A stretch of 64,000 nucleotides of DNA from Tubiluchus corallicola (GCA_030141605.1 JAQGDQ010000026.1:940001-1004000); one strand, 5' to 3'; positions 35,901 through 47,927 are shown, counted from the stretch's first letter. The notes: generated from the letters alone by a model not told the origin. A program made the numbers and translations.

Positions 35901-38900
35901 TTAATAAAAAATAACATTAAAATGGACACTGTTTTCGTTATTTTCACAAGTAAAGTTTCGTTATGTTCTTCCATTCATGAGCTGCTTTCTCATAGAAAAT
36001 TAGATGTCATAGGTTTTAGGACTTTTTATTTGTATGGTAATGAAATGCTTACACAACATTAGCGCTCCACCAATGCGGATTTTCTTCAGGATCAGCTGAC
36101 AATATTCCTTCACCTGTAACAGAACTAAATTAATTCTCATCGATTCATAACAACTGTTCAGTCAGGCATAACAAGATCTCCAAATATTTTGCAAAATGTG
36201 TTCAATTTCAATTGTAGCAAGTGTAAGCAGGTTTAGGTGTAGGTTTTTAGATTTTTTAGAAAATGATGTTAATGCTTCCATCCTGAATTCAAGATGGCAA
36301 ATAAAAAGTGACATCAATGTCAATGTCGCTGTTTTGAAATCAAGATGCAAGTAAAAAAATCTGACTGTGTCTATCGATTCAGAATTCGTTCTAACATGTT
36401 TGTTTAAAGTTTATGACACTGTGTCACAATTTGGACGAGCCTTATGCTTTTTTTGAGAATGATATTATTGCCGCCATCTTGAATTCAGAATGGCAGATTT
36501 AAAATCCGACTCTGTCAATCATTGTAAAATTCATTCTAGTATATGTGTGCGCAGTTTTTTGATGATCAGTTGAAATTGGTGGTGCCTTGGGCTTTTTTCG
36601 AAAGGTCACCCCCAACAACAACAGCAAGAATAACAACAACATCCAGAAAAGTAGTGATCTTCGACCAAAAAATAATTAGATAATTTACTGCGAATATTAT
36701 GTTCCTGATTTGAAAACTTTGAGGCATACAAACCAATATGAACAAGATGCAAGGAGACCAGAAAATGGTGCAAGGCAAAATACGTTAATGACAAAAGCTA
36801 GTAACATCTTGTTAAACTTGCTTCTTGCTTATTTTGTATTTTGGTTATGTATGGAGCACTAATGTTTTGAAGTATTAATGAGATATTATCAAGTTATTTC
36901 GTACAAGAAGGAATAGAACCAAGATATTGGAAAACTGGATAAATTTAAGTAGGTGCCTTACAGTTATATAAGTTATATAGGTACTCCACAATATACATAC
37001 ATGATATATATATATTTTTATAAGAGAGCTTGTAATGCTTGTAGGTTGCTAGGTATATTCAGTAACTTGACAATTGCAACTATGTTAATTGCTCTTACCT
37101 AATCTAGTGTCAGGCCAGTAGGCTGACGACATCATGTTTTTCATTTTAATATAGCGTGAATCACAGCTTTTCTTGCTAAAGCAGTACCAGCCGCCTTCGA
37201 GGAACACTATCCATCTTTTGCTACCTTTTGACTTCCTTATGTAATATCTAAAACAGCATAATAATTCATTTTGATGTTAATTAGCATTAACAGAACATAG
37301 GGCTTAATTCCAAGTTATGCAAAGCAAAATCAAAAACACAGTGCCCTGACAATCAATATACATGTGCCCAAATGGAAACGCGTGTTCAGCAAACGATTTG
37401 TAAGGGAACCACGTAAAAATGTAAGCTCAGGATACGTAAGGGTATTTTGGATGAATTTATTTTTGTGCACTAAAATGTGTTGAGCTACCCAGTTTTGTAT
37501 CCACGTAAGTTTGCCCACGAAGTGATAATAAGTAAAACTGATAAAATGTAGTAGTTTGTGTTAAAGTAAGCGTAATTCTGTGGGTTGCTCTTTGTAGCGA
37601 GCTATGTATAAAACTACCTAACGTCGTAAAGTACTGGAATTACAAGTAGATATAGTACACTTATTTGTGAACCCGGATAAACTCAAGTTTTCTTTATGAG
37701 TTTCAAGATAGCTTGGCACATATGCACATGAATTAAAGCTGCCTTGTTAACACGTTTTTTTATTGTAATTTAGCTACTTAATTAATTACTCAAAACTTGA
37801 AAAAATGTTTTCCAGACACCATCAAGCAAAAATACTTGAATTGCCAGCGAAGACAGTCACAACGCTAACTCTCTAATATGTATTTCCAGATAGTTTACAG
37901 TCAACTAATATTGGCCATAAATTGCTACAACTAGGCGATATATTGAAAGTTGTTAAAAACTAATAAAGTATTGTAAATCTCAGGTTGCTGTGCACCGTGC
38001 CGGCACGCATTGATGTCAAGCGCTTTCCGAAGAAAGTCATTAAGAAAAAGAACTAAATTTTAGTACATGAAGTAAAAACGAGGGTGTCGCCAAGAAATTC
38101 CATTTAAATGTAGGCGGGGATGCACCCTGCGTGGCTGTTGAACATTTCAACCAAACTGTACCGTGTATTGACACTAACACAGGCCCAAACAGCTGAGTCG
38201 CACGCGCCCGTCGGTTCGCCTTTGATCTTTGAATCTTCCACACCACATCAAAGCGTGCCGCCGCGAGTCCTGATCCTAGGGCACACTCTGCCCACTTCAG
38301 TGTAAAATCTCGGCAGAGTACAGCAAATCGGTAATGAGTAGGATCTCAGTTAGAATTACATTGTAAATAAACACTGGAATTATTATGTATTAGCGCTATG
38401 GCCCCCGCTAAACCCCGCTCAACCCTTGGTTAACCAAAATACGAATCCATTGAGCTTTAGCATCTAATCAAATTACTTTTTTCTGTTTAACAATTATTAC
38501 GCGTTAGACACTTGATATACGGCGAGTGAGGCAATATTTATACTGACAGAAATCTTATGAGCTAGTTATGAGTACAATTCAATATCATACATCATGCATG
38601 TTTATAAATGACTTGGGAGTTAGGTTTGGCACTTCTATAAAGCGAAACTTCCGATGTAGCCACTTAGTGGCGAAAAAGCTACTATTTACATTTCCAAACA
38701 ATTCGTTGCACCCAAACAACCTTTTGAATGCAGTTATCTACTTAGTCCGTTTCATTTAGTGGTGTTCTCCAATTGTGTACTAAGCTTTGTATTATTTTTC
38801 ACGCGATAGCATTACGCAAGCTATAGACCCATTCGAGATAATATGGGATATTTTTGAACTAACAAAAAAGACTGAGGCAAGAGGTATGACCCAGTGGTCA

Positions 38901-40196
38901 CAGTGGGTACTTAGCGACTGAAATTAGAAAACCAGTAAGCAGGTTAGTAGTCTATATATACTGCTCCGGCTATTTCTATGGTTCAGAGACGTTGGTAAAC
39001 CACCCAGACATAGCCAGGTTCCGTAACTCAATTTGAAGGATTATCTTAGTAAATAGAGAAGTTCCGGTCCCGCCGCAATACACACATATCTAGTCACATA
39101 CTATACCCGAACAATGCTATATAATGTACATGTAGGGTGGTTATACCGATACATGTCTACATGTCTTCCTAATTATTTCCATGATGTTTGCAGAATTCCG
39201 AAAATGTTTTGTATGTTATTGACGGTTAATAGTATGTTATTGACGATTTTTTCTTATCGTATGTAATTAAATCTTAGAGCGGAAGGCGAAACGAGAGAAA
39301 TAGTGACTTGGGCCTTCATGCCAAACAAGGGAACTGCTCGAAGAATGAAAGTATTATCAAAATTATTCAGTTCCACACCGTGAAAACAGTAAATCTATAC
39401 TACACCATGCAATCAAAGGTATGTATATATAACGTAATATGTAACGTTCTTTCATCTTTAAAAATCATTTAACTTAGCATTGCTCCATTTTTCCAATGCT
39501 TCCAATTGTTCCAAAGGAACAAGAAGACGGCAGTGGCCAGATTTGTAAAAATTATTCAGACTGTCCTGGCTTCATTTGTTCTGATTGCACGTACTACGTT
39601 TTATGACGTATCTCAAACAAAACGTAGCATATACAAATCAGTGACAAACCATATAAAAGCTACAGCTAGCAGGTTAAACTGATTAATTAACTACTAATTA
39701 ATTGTAATTAACTGCAGACTAATTAATTAATTGTAATTAAGCAGCACTGTCGTCAATAAAACCGATACCTAAACTATTTTTACATTAAATAAAGCATGTA
39801 GATTAGATGTGAGTTTAGATTTTGCTATCTGTTGGAAAGCACCTGTTAATAATCCCATGCCGTGTGCTGTTACCACTACGAATAAACGAATCTTCAGATT
39901 TAACTTATTTTCGGGAATAGTCTATTTGTGCCAACTTACCCAGCAGCTGTACCGTCATTGCACGTTGTTGTCCGGTTTCGTAATAACACTTTCTTCATCT
40001 GACTTTGCTCTTTCACTCCCACACCGCAGCCCACCAGTGCCTCTCCAATCTTCCTAATGGTGGCAATGGTGTTCCTCAGGTCTCCTGTTTTTTCCAGATC
40101 TCTAGGGTCCAGCATTATGTCCACGCCCACAACTCTGGCGTCCACTGACAGCCAACGCTGGGCTAGCACGGTGACAAATAACACACACAAGTTCAT
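29918..40196 (-). CDS. NOTUM: NOTUM-like palmitoleoyl-protein carboxylesterase, complete, 12 coding exons
   Basis: Exons in order: 40196-39940, 37247-37099, 36113-36053, 35877-35819, 34676-34574, 32890-32604, 32261-32123, 31877-31830, 31588-31457, 31160-31045, 30615-30451, 30063-29918. They join in phase to 553 codons. Residues 1-19 look like a signal peptide (MNLCVLFVTVLAQRWLS). Family motifs follow: TCNDGTAAGYY, WIVFLEGGWYCF, IPYCSSDAWTG, WAFMGSVIIQEV, VGSSAGG with the nucleophile at S210, GFADSGWFLDN, YWNGQVPDRCR, then QWLYDEAQMTVDNV (D316) and CLSH (H362). NOTUM is a secreted alpha/beta hydrolase that removes palmitoleate from Wnt and so inhibits signalling. The cysteine-rich C terminus is present (CTWPQCNQACP). 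Unlike the ~496-aa human protein, it carries a His-rich stretch (392-403) and an Arg/Lys-rich insertion (about 425-459) before that tail. The ATG is 10 bp after a TTTTTTTCAG acceptor, implying an upstream non-coding exon. Confidence 0.96.
36242..36603. repeat. Two diverged direct repeat copies in NOTUM intron 2
   Basis: Copies start near 36253 and 36452 and share the AATGATRTTAATGC-, CATCYTGAATTCA-, AAAATCYGACTSTGTC- and AGAATTCGTTCTA-like blocks, ending in CTTTTTTTGA/CTTTTTTCGA. The period is about 200 bp with many indels. No coding content is visible. Confidence 0.5.
39682..39744. promoter_or_regulatory. Cluster of TAATTA/TTAATTAA motifs just downstream of NOTUM coding exon 1
   Basis: A 60-bp stretch contains two tandem near-copies of ACTAATTAATTGTAATTAA separated by TGCAG, giving repeated TAATTA cores. 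These are generic homeodomain-type sites. The position inside NOTUM intron 1 makes an enhancer possible, but AT-rich simple repeat is an equally good reading. Confidence 0.25.
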
Positions 40197-40208
40197 TATA
40201 GGGTTTCT
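40197..40208 (-). other. NOTUM 5' UTR segment with splice acceptor
   Basis: On the minus strand the sequence runs poly-T, CAG, AAACCCTATA, ATG. A strong polypyrimidine tract and CAG sit 10 bp before the start codon, so the transcript should begin in a separate non-coding exon. A good minus-strand donor (GAAAAG|GTGAGT) at 45941-45935 is the best candidate partner. Confidence 0.6.
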
Positions 40209-41882
40209 GAAAAAAATAAAAAAATAACTATATTTGCCGCATTTCTTAATCTTTAATATTTAGTTTTAGCTAAGTGTTTAGACAATTCTTAACACAAAAT
40301 TTTAATTGAAAAAAAGAAAACTGTAAAACTTTTTACACCTAACTCATAACTATTATAATTTTCAATATCTGTGCTGTAAAAAATACGATAAATAGAAACA
40401 GTCACGGTTATACACGAGAAACAATATCTATAATGGTATTGTATACAAGTAACAATATTGTATTTATTGTGTACTGCACAAAATTATTTCTCGTATATTA
40501 CAGTGATTTTTCTACTTTTGGCGCCATTTTCACAGCGTGTAGTCATATTACTTTTGTTGCATGATGCTAATATTACTATTTTGTAATACATTACTACACT
40601 TACTAATCGCAAGTTGTATATTCCCGCGTCCATGCAACCTCTGATAGAGTTTATTCTGAATGAAAGTTTCGGCCAATGAAGTCTTTTATACGAGCAACCA
40701 CGTGACCAATGGATATCACAGGAAGCGCTCTACGGTTACGCATCTGACTTTATTTACACGAGGCAATTTGCTTATGAGCATCACCGTGTTTGAAATGTTC
40801 CTAGAGTCGGTGATGCTTACCGGAAAATCAGCGGCATTATTCAAAGGGAAATGGACAGATGAAAATAAGTTAAACAAGCAGCCTGTTGGTATCAGGGCAA
40901 AGAACAATTGTGGCAAATGTGCGCACACTGAAGGGAGAATGAAACTTGGTGAATGAAAGACTGTGTGAATGTAAAAGCGGGCTGTAAGACCACAATTTCT
41001 AGTCAAAATGATGCTGCAAATAGGCTCCTTTGAAAGAATGTAATCAATATACATCTAATTGACTTCCCTTGCTGATATCAAAAACTTTTAGTAGGCTTGC
41101 TTATAAATCTTTACACTGCAGATTGTAGAATGTTATCATTGTGATGTCTTTCAAAAACCAATTTACTTTATTTCTCCTGTAATATATTTTCAACGTGTTT
41201 TCATTATAACGGCTTACATAAATGGAATATTTTTGTTTTTGTACTGATAATTCATTAGAACGGATGACAACTTATGGGTCCAAAAGGACTTCCTACGTCT
41301 TAGCAACTGTCTCCAGAGTCTCACTACCTGTTTTGAGTTCTTCTAAGAACCACTGTCCACACATTTTTCTATCTACACTTCAAGTTTAACACTGTAAAGC
41401 CAATTGTAGTCAAAATTAGTTTTCAAATTAGGCTCCTTTGAAAACTTTTGGCATGAAATTTTGTAGTCTGTTTTGCCGGGATGATAACTTCTTATAGTCA
41501 GTATATTTATTTGATTTTCCTTAATAACTTCAAAAACCTTTTGGTCCAAATGTGCTTCCTTGTCTTGATAACAGCTTCACTGGAAGTGTAAAGTGTAAAA
41601 GTTTTTTTTAAATCGCTGGGTTCAAAATCTCATGTTGCGCTAGTTTGTTTTGTCCCCTCTGGATATTAAATTGTGTAATCAAATTGGCTAATATCTTATT
41701 CGCTCTGCTTCTACAGCATGTGCAACCGTGTTCAGAAGCTCTTTATATCCAGTATTAATTATAACTTGAATTAAGGAAACGGCTACGTTGCTGATCGTTC
41801 TTTTAGAAGCGTTCCTTTTCAGTATTTACAGGTATGTATAGACTTCTGGAGTAGGGAAAGACTGCGGTATGCAAACAGAATC

Positions 41883-41898
41883 GAGAGAGAGAGAGAGA

Positions 41899-41951
<53 letters not shown>
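41883..41951. repeat. (GA)n microsatellite
   Basis: About 69 bp of nearly pure GA dinucleotide with one GGG interruption. Confidence 0.97.
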
Positions 41952-41954
<3 letters not shown>

Positions 41955-43335
41955 GGCAGATTAAAAACGTACAGTATGTAAATCACTGCTCATTGTTTAA
42001 TACTTGAGACCGAGACAACGGAAGACGGAAGAGAAGGTCTGGTCAGTCTGGCTAAGGATACTGAAAAACAGGGGGAGGAGATATTTTTGCGCGGTTAATT
42101 CGTCTAGCATCCGCTCCAAGATTTCGGATGCAAATATTTTGTTTGGGAAGCTAAGGCGGATGTATATAGGTAAGCGGCAACTTTGATCTGACACCTTAGC
42201 GGTAACCATGCAGAAGATAAAAATGCACGAACGCAGAAACGGTTGTTTATAATGCTACCTGGCGTATTCTATACAACTGTTGCATTGAAACAGTTTATTA
42301 TTTAGTGCGTATTGGTTGTTTAAGCCGCTTTTCTACTCACGAAAAGGCAAATTGCTTAGAAAATTCAAATAAAATAAACTGAGGTATGCATTTTTAAAGC
42401 TTACACTCGTTGGAAAACTGATAATTTTTCTAGCTCGTTTAATTAGTTCAATCAAAACAGCACAACTTGTGTCTTTAGTATAATGTGTAAAGCAGCGAAT
42501 CGCTAGTTCCATTAGGCAGTTAAGTTCATTTTGCGCAAAATGATGCATAAGCTGGTCATCGAAGTCCTTAGCGATCAGTTCAGCTTATACAGCGATCAAG
42601 GATGTACTGTTATGCGGCTTACGTCAAATAGCTGCAAAGAGCGAAATTCGGACAAAAGTAGCAAGATGGTGTGGAGGCAGTAATTAGGTATGCATAGGGC
42701 AAAAGTTTTGCCTACGTGGGAGCAACTAAACTTAACTGAAGACTCAAATACAACGTATTCCGAAGACCAAGCAAAATTTTTGATGTACCAGCATGACAGA
42801 AAACATTGTCGAGAAAAATAAACAATGTCAAATTCACGTTCCCAAATAAAGCTTTTAATCTAAGAGTAGGAAGGCACCACCCTCCTTGTTTTCACAAAGC
42901 AATGTTCTTCATAGAAGTTCTGCCGCACTACATCTTGTCGACTTCCATCTAATGAGCTCTTTCTGCATTACGTCTTATGACTCAAGAATATCACGTTCTC
43001 ATATTTGGACAAATTAGAGTAAGAATGTTAGATTACAAAGACAACTTGCCGAACAGCGTCTATGCAGAATGTTATCATGTATAATGTATAATTATTTGGA
43101 TAAAATTTAACCAGCATTGCGTTAAGTTATTAAAACATGTGCATTAAATTAACTGGTTGAAATGTGGTAAAAAAATCCTTAAACAGGCTGCAGTCAAAAA
43201 TTATTCCAGGCAGTTTACTAAGCTTATCACATTCGAGGTCACCAGTCAGTCTATAGGAAAGAAACAAATTTCAGCAATTTACGATATTTACCTAGCTGTC
43301 ATAGACCAATTAATGAAGCCTCGAAAGTTGCTGTT

Positions 43336-43420
43336 GTTGTAGTAATTATTATTATTGTTGTTGTTGTGCTTGTTCTTGTTGTTGTCGTCGTCGTTGTTGT
43401 TAGTGGTGGTGGCAGGGGGG
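43336..43420. repeat. (TTG/TTA)n trinucleotide tract
   Basis: Imperfect TTG, TTA and TCG triplets. The minus-strand ORF across it is an Asn/Asp-rich artefact of the repeat. Confidence 0.85.
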
Positions 43421-43504
43421 TGATGATGGTACGGAATGGCAATTAATGAAATTTCTAAAGGGCGGAGAGCCGAACACTTGCAGGAGAAATTTTTGATAGA
43501 AGTC

Positions 43505-43590
43505 CAAAGGAGTGGTCCAACTCCTTGCCATGGCATTGAATTTGTAACTCAAAGATCTCGAGTTCAAATACAAGTTCTCCAACAACGCTT
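43505..43590 (+). repeat. Possible tRNA-derived SINE head
   Basis: GGCATTGAATTTGTAACTC, then AAAGATCTCGAGTTCAAAT, resembles the A-box to B-box spacing and GAGTTCAAATC-type B box of tRNA-derived SINEs. The cloverleaf is too eroded for a functional tRNA and the 3' limit is unclear. Confidence 0.4.
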
Positions 43591-45497
43591 CTATACCTTT
43601 TGTTTTGTTTTAATGTGTTATCGGACTCCAAGTTTAACACGTGTCAATTTGGGAGAGTTTTTATTTGCCATTAGGCTACTAATTAGGTACATACAAACAA
43701 ACGCATACCTATTTGATTCTGCTTTTAGCCGAGTCTACGTACTAATTACGCACACTACCCGTCTGTACACTGACAGCCGCTACTTGCTTGTCTTACATTG
43801 ACTAGCAACATCAGTGTCTCATAATGGCTACAAATTGTTTAACAAATGGAGCGAGCCGTGTCGGGGCTCCCTTCTTGCAAAATCAGATCGTGTCGAAGAA
43901 GTGGCTTCCCTATTGAAACTAATATGCTTTGCGGCCGGCGAGTTAAAGGTACCGCGGGAAGCTCGAGCCGAGAGAAAACTACATTTACACCGCGTGCCAA
44001 AGATTCCTTAGCTTCTCCATTGGGCGATTCTAGTCCACGTGGGAGTGAGGGAGTCCTCTAGCAGTGTTGTCAAACTGTGTTGGGACAGGAGCGTCTTTTA
44101 TGTAAACAAACTACGTTTGCTGACACCACTTTTTCGAACACCCAACTAACGAAGGATGGAAATTGATGAAGAAAAACGTTAAGTTGCTGAATAAAGTACA
44201 TGTTAAAAATATTTACCACCCGGAAATAAGCAATTCTTACAAAACTGACATTAGTAAACATTTCTATTTACATAATCCGTGTGCAGTATGTCCGCTGAAA
44301 AGAATAATAAATTATGAAAAACTAAAATTGGGCTTGCTTAGCTATGTACATGTATAATAGTTGTCAATTACCTCTATATATTTAATTATACAAAAATTAT
44401 TAAAAAATTCAAAAAGAAATTTGAAGGCATACCCATTAATTTTTCCGCCCTTCTATGGTAAAAAATAATTGAGCTAGCATTTGCTAGGCATTGGTTGTTT
44501 TTGGACCACTACAAAAGATGCCTATTCGCAAACTCTGAGTTGTTAAGAATTGCGCAATCCAGGTGTGCTATGGAGCATCTCCTGGGATCGCCCCTGAAAC
44601 GAGATTCTCTTCTGTTAATTGATATACACTGCCCCCTGACTCCCTTCTTAACACTCCAGTAGAGTACAGCGCCTCCACCACAAAGCCTCCGAGGGCTTAA
44701 CATTAAGCTTAGGTGCTAACTTGGCATTGTTCTTCTCCCACATCTCATTTGTATCATTTGTTTAGCAGCAGCATCCGACCTAGCTCTCATGACAGGTGTA
44801 AAAACTCAGCATCACGCTAATGTTCGGGTAAGCAGTAAACTGGCGGCATGTTCAAAGGCAATTCGCACACTTACCTGCTTGATTGGGGCGAGTTTTTGCC
44901 TTCGATAGACAGGACTATCAAATTTATTATAGTGTCAAACGACCGTACTATAAAATATTTTGCTGGGAATGCTCTTGAAAAATAAGGGGTGCTGCGCTGT
45001 GGCTGTTTTAAATAAAAAGGAAAGAAGAACCATCATTGGTTGGAAACGCCGCAGCACTTTGGTCCGCATGACTTGCTGACAATCTACTCAAACTCGCTGA
45101 TAGTGATCCTGCCAATGATTTTGTTTTTCCAAATTTGCGGCTTCTTTGTGCAGCAGACTTTCTCAATGGAGCGGCTCCTCTAACTTTATTGATTCGAAAA
45201 ATTTGCGCTTGTCACTCTGGCACGGGCGAGAAGAAGCCATTATATTAGCTGTGTACAAGATTCCAAAATCAACAAGCAGCCGCAAAAACTTCCTTAACAA
45301 TAACTGACGCCTTGGTTTATTTACATTGCGATTAGTGCTTATGACTTGACAGTTTGACAGTTTTTTCATAAATGCGCTTGTGATTACATGCAGAAACAGT
45401 TCCTAAGTAGTTTCATACGACTGATTTAATTATTTCTAGAACGAACCGCTTTAAAAACATGAAACATTGTATGAAACAGCTTCTAGTTTATTGGTTT

Positions 45498-45500
<3 letters not shown>

Positions 45501-45532
<32 letters not shown>
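45501..45532. repeat. (AT)n microsatellite
   Basis: About 32 bp of alternating AT; a second similar tract lies about 230 bp to the right. Confidence 0.95.
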
Positions 45533-45535
<3 letters not shown>

Positions 45536-45756
45536 CGTTTGAAATTCCGTATTTTTAGTAATCTGAATATAGCTTTAAAACGCGTGTGAATAAGCAGCAT
45601 AGTTATCTTCAAATAAACAATTTCGCTCCGTATCAGAAATACTAGTTGTTTTTTTTCTACACGATTGCTGAAATGCGCTAGATTTGCCTTAAAGATTTAA
45701 TTACAGTATCACAATGATTATTATAGTGGTTTATATTTATAATAAATTGCGCAACA

Positions 45757-45760
<4 letters not shown>

Positions 45761-45790
<30 letters not shown>
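45761..45790. repeat. (AT)n microsatellite
   Basis: About 30 bp of alternating AT. Confidence 0.95.
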
Positions 45791-45792
<2 letters not shown>

Positions 45793-45934
45793 CAAATATA
45801 ATGAAAAACTCTTAGACCGGCGCATCGAGTCCTATGTACTTGTACAACTCACCTGCATCCTACCGGACTACTACTGTTACCTGATTTCTCACACTTTCTC
45901 AGCGTTACTTTTGTATTGGTGTAAAGAAAAACAA

Positions 45935-46314
45935 ACTCACCTTTTCTTGAATTTACTCGAGTTTTTTAGCTAAACACTTCCTGTTGTTGGTCTCGTACAA
46001 TTCTTGGTAGATCCAGCATGAATCCAGCATAGAAAGCAAGCTTAGGTCACATCGCGGGCTACAAACAAACAGGCGTGCTCATTGGTCGGCGGCGAGATCA
46101 AAGCGTTTCGTGTTTATTTAATTGGCCAATCAGCAATGCGTAAACACGGGCGCATGAATGGGACGGAAAATGTGTGAAAACATCTTCGGACCAGCGACAT
46201 TTTGTCACCTATTGTATTCGACATGCTCGACCGCTAGGAGTCGCCTGTTTCCCATAAATGTTTTGTCATTTGTTCACCTCCAAAAGACACAAACGAGACG
46301 ATGCACTTGGCAAA
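45935..46314. promoter_or_regulatory. Candidate bidirectional promoter with CCAAT boxes
   Basis: GC- and CpG-richer than its surroundings. It contains CATTGGTCGG (46080-46089) and ATTGGCCAATCAGC (46121-46134), which gives CCAAT boxes in both orientations including the NF-Y-like CCAATCAGC. On its left is a minus-strand donor GAAAAG|GTGAGT (exon end at 45941) suited to a non-coding first exon. On its right is a plus-strand ATG exon ending at a GTAAGT donor. Assigning the minus exon to NOTUM is inference. Confidence 0.5.
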
Positions 46315-46383
46315 ATGGCTTGCATGTTTACTAGACCCGGCTTAGTTCAGTTCATTTCAATGCCTAGACCTTTTCATACCAAG
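46315..46383 (+). CDS. First coding exon of an unidentified gene, presequence-like (partial)
   Basis: AAAATGG start, 23 codons beginning MACMFTRPGLVQFISMPRPF, ending in phase 0 at AAG|GTAAGT. The peptide has Arg and Lys, no acidic residues and a Met/Phe-rich hydrophobic pattern, as in mitochondrial targeting sequences. An upstream ATG at 46301 opens a 14-codon uORF. The CpG-rich CCAAT-box region directly upstream supports a real promoter-proximal exon. A candidate next exon is 50545-50580, which would give a cysteine-motif protein resembling the N terminus of HSCB, the mitochondrial Fe-S co-chaperone. No J domain was found, so the gene is not named. Confidence 0.45.
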
Positions 46384-46479
46384 GTAAGTAGTCAAAACTG
46401 CTAGTCGGCTGAAAAAACACAAACTTAGACAATGCTTGAAATTCCTATCTCACGACGTTTCTTCGTTATATCGCTAAGA

Positions 46480-46950
46480 AGCTTTTTCCACAATTAATAT
46501 TTTGGAATAACACCCAACTCATACGACCATCATCTGAAACTCTTGCCCAAATAACCATCTTCTTTCATTTTCATAATAAGGACAATGCTGTAAAATGTGA
46601 TATAAATTCTCCAAGCCCAAACCACATTTATAAAGTCTATCGCGTTCAGCTATCTTCCACCTAAATAATGGATTTCCAATGTACCAACTCTTGTTTTCAC
46701 CAGCAACTCCGTATTATACATATCGTTCATCCAGCTTTCTAAATAAGGCCGTGGTTTGTTATTCAAACATATATTAGCGGTAGAACATGCTACAAGTTTA
46801 TCCCGCCATAATTGTAAACCTTTTCCCTCACCTTTTTTTCAATGAACTGATTCCAACCCTTTTCAATAAAATTTGCGTCAGCTAGTTTCTTCAACCCATC
46901 CTGTAATCTTATTACAATCTTATGAGATCCATTGTATTGCATTTGATTAG
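46480..46950 (-). pseudogene. Reverse-transcriptase C-terminal relic (non-LTR retrotransposon)
   Basis: The minus strand reads LKKLADANFIEKGWNQFIE near 46900, then NKPRPYLESWMNDMYNTELL, and after a frameshift ERDRLYKCGLGLENLYHILQ followed by HCPYYENERRWLF. The final C...NLYHILxHCxxxxxxR pattern is the zinc-knuckle-like tail seen after RT in many LINE ORF2s. It has stops and frame breaks. It abuts the left arm of the foldback element at 46973. Confidence 0.65.
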
Positions 46951-47092
46951 TTAGAATGTAAGTAAGAATTATCCCGGTAAAATGGAACAGGAAAAATAGC
47001 ACAAATGGAAAACTATGTAAAAACGACACAGGTAAAAATCGCACAGGAAAAACGGCACAGTAGGGGTTAAGGTTTACTTTGGGGGATATTTT

Positions 47093-47300
47093 TTTAGTTT
47101 TTACCTCTGCCAAGGAAGTTATGCTTCAACACAGTTTCTTTGTTTGTTCGTTTGTTTGGTTGGTTGTTTTTGTCTGTTATAGCAGTAAGCTTATTAGCAA
47201 AAACTACCTAACAGATTTCCCTGAAACTTTGCGAAGAAAGTGGGCATCGGCTGTTAAAATGGGTGTTTTTCGGCCGTTCTTTTTTCACAAAACTTGACCG
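47093..47300 (+). repeat. Block resembling a widespread interspersed repeat (CCAAGGAAGTTATG...)
   Basis: CTCTGCCAAGGAAGTTATGC, then TTTGTTTGTTCGTTTGTTTG, then CAAAAACTACCTAACAGATT and TCCCTGAAACTTTG. From memory this order (CCAAGGAGGTTATG, TTTGT runs, CAAAAA...ACGGATTT...GAAATTT) recurs in many unrelated genomes. That recall is unsourced here. Confidence 0.4.
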
Positions 47301-47372
47301 AACACCACGTACAAAAAAAGTTCGTGGCGGTCTCAGAGGGAGCATTTAGTGCTTCTTTTTATTATTTCCACC

Positions 47373-47927
47373 AGAACAAACAACTACGAATTAGTTCCAG
47401 GTTCCATTTCGAGAAGTTCTCGCTTAGAAACAGTCTATAACCTTTTCTTATTAATGTGTATAGCCTTATAAGCTGACTTGGTATGTAAATACACAAACCT
47501 ATTACCATCGCCAAAATTAATGGTCAAGAAACGCAGATAAACTCTATGTGGAATATTCGTGAATTATTGATTATAATTCTAAAAAATATGAACAAAGTAT
47601 TTTGTTAGTCTTTTGTTAGTGTATATAACACCAGTACAAGTATATTTTTAGAACAAACAACTACGAATTAGTTCCAGGTTCCATTTCGAGAAATTCTCGC
47701 TTGGAAACACTGTCTATAACCTTTTTTTTATTAATGTGTATAGCCTTATAAGCTGACTTGGTATGTAAATACACATACCTATTACCATCGCCAAAATTAA
47801 TGGTCAAGAAACGCAGATAAACTCTATGTGGAATATTCGTGAATTATTGATTATAATTCTAAAAAATGAACAAAGTATTTTGTTAGTCTTTTGTTAGTGT
47901 ATATAACACCAGTACAAGTATATTTTT
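47373..47927. repeat. 277-bp tandem duplication
   Basis: Copy 1 is 47373-47649 and copy 2 is 47650-47927. They are nearly identical and differ by only a handful of substitutions and small indels (for example GAGAAGTTC versus GAGAAATTC, and AAAATATGAAC versus AAAATGAAC). Low divergence implies a recent duplication relative to the much more eroded foldback arms around it. Confidence 0.95.

Larger units (their letters stand above)
40209..45934. other. Repeat-rich stretch, possibly NOTUM 5' intron; no firm gene
   Basis: I see no recognisable coding exon. It contains a long GA microsatellite, two AT microsatellites, a TTG tract, a tRNA-like SINE candidate (43505-43590) and a GC-richer stretch at 43815-44061 with overlapping open frames of unknown meaning. 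A motif near TAGGCTCCTTTGAAA occurs at about 41020 and 41430. Confidence 0.4.

Noticed and set aside
43846-44061. 71-codon GC-richer plus-strand ORF (LCGRRVKGTAGSSS)
   Set aside because: No recognisable family, and a second overlapping frame is equally open. Kept only as a note in the gap description.
45000-45369. Coding-like plus frame (LADNLLKLADSDPANDF) and an opposing minus ORF with MASSRPCQSDKRKF
   Set aside because: The plus frame has an in-frame stop, the strands conflict and no family was recognised. It may be a retroelement fragment.
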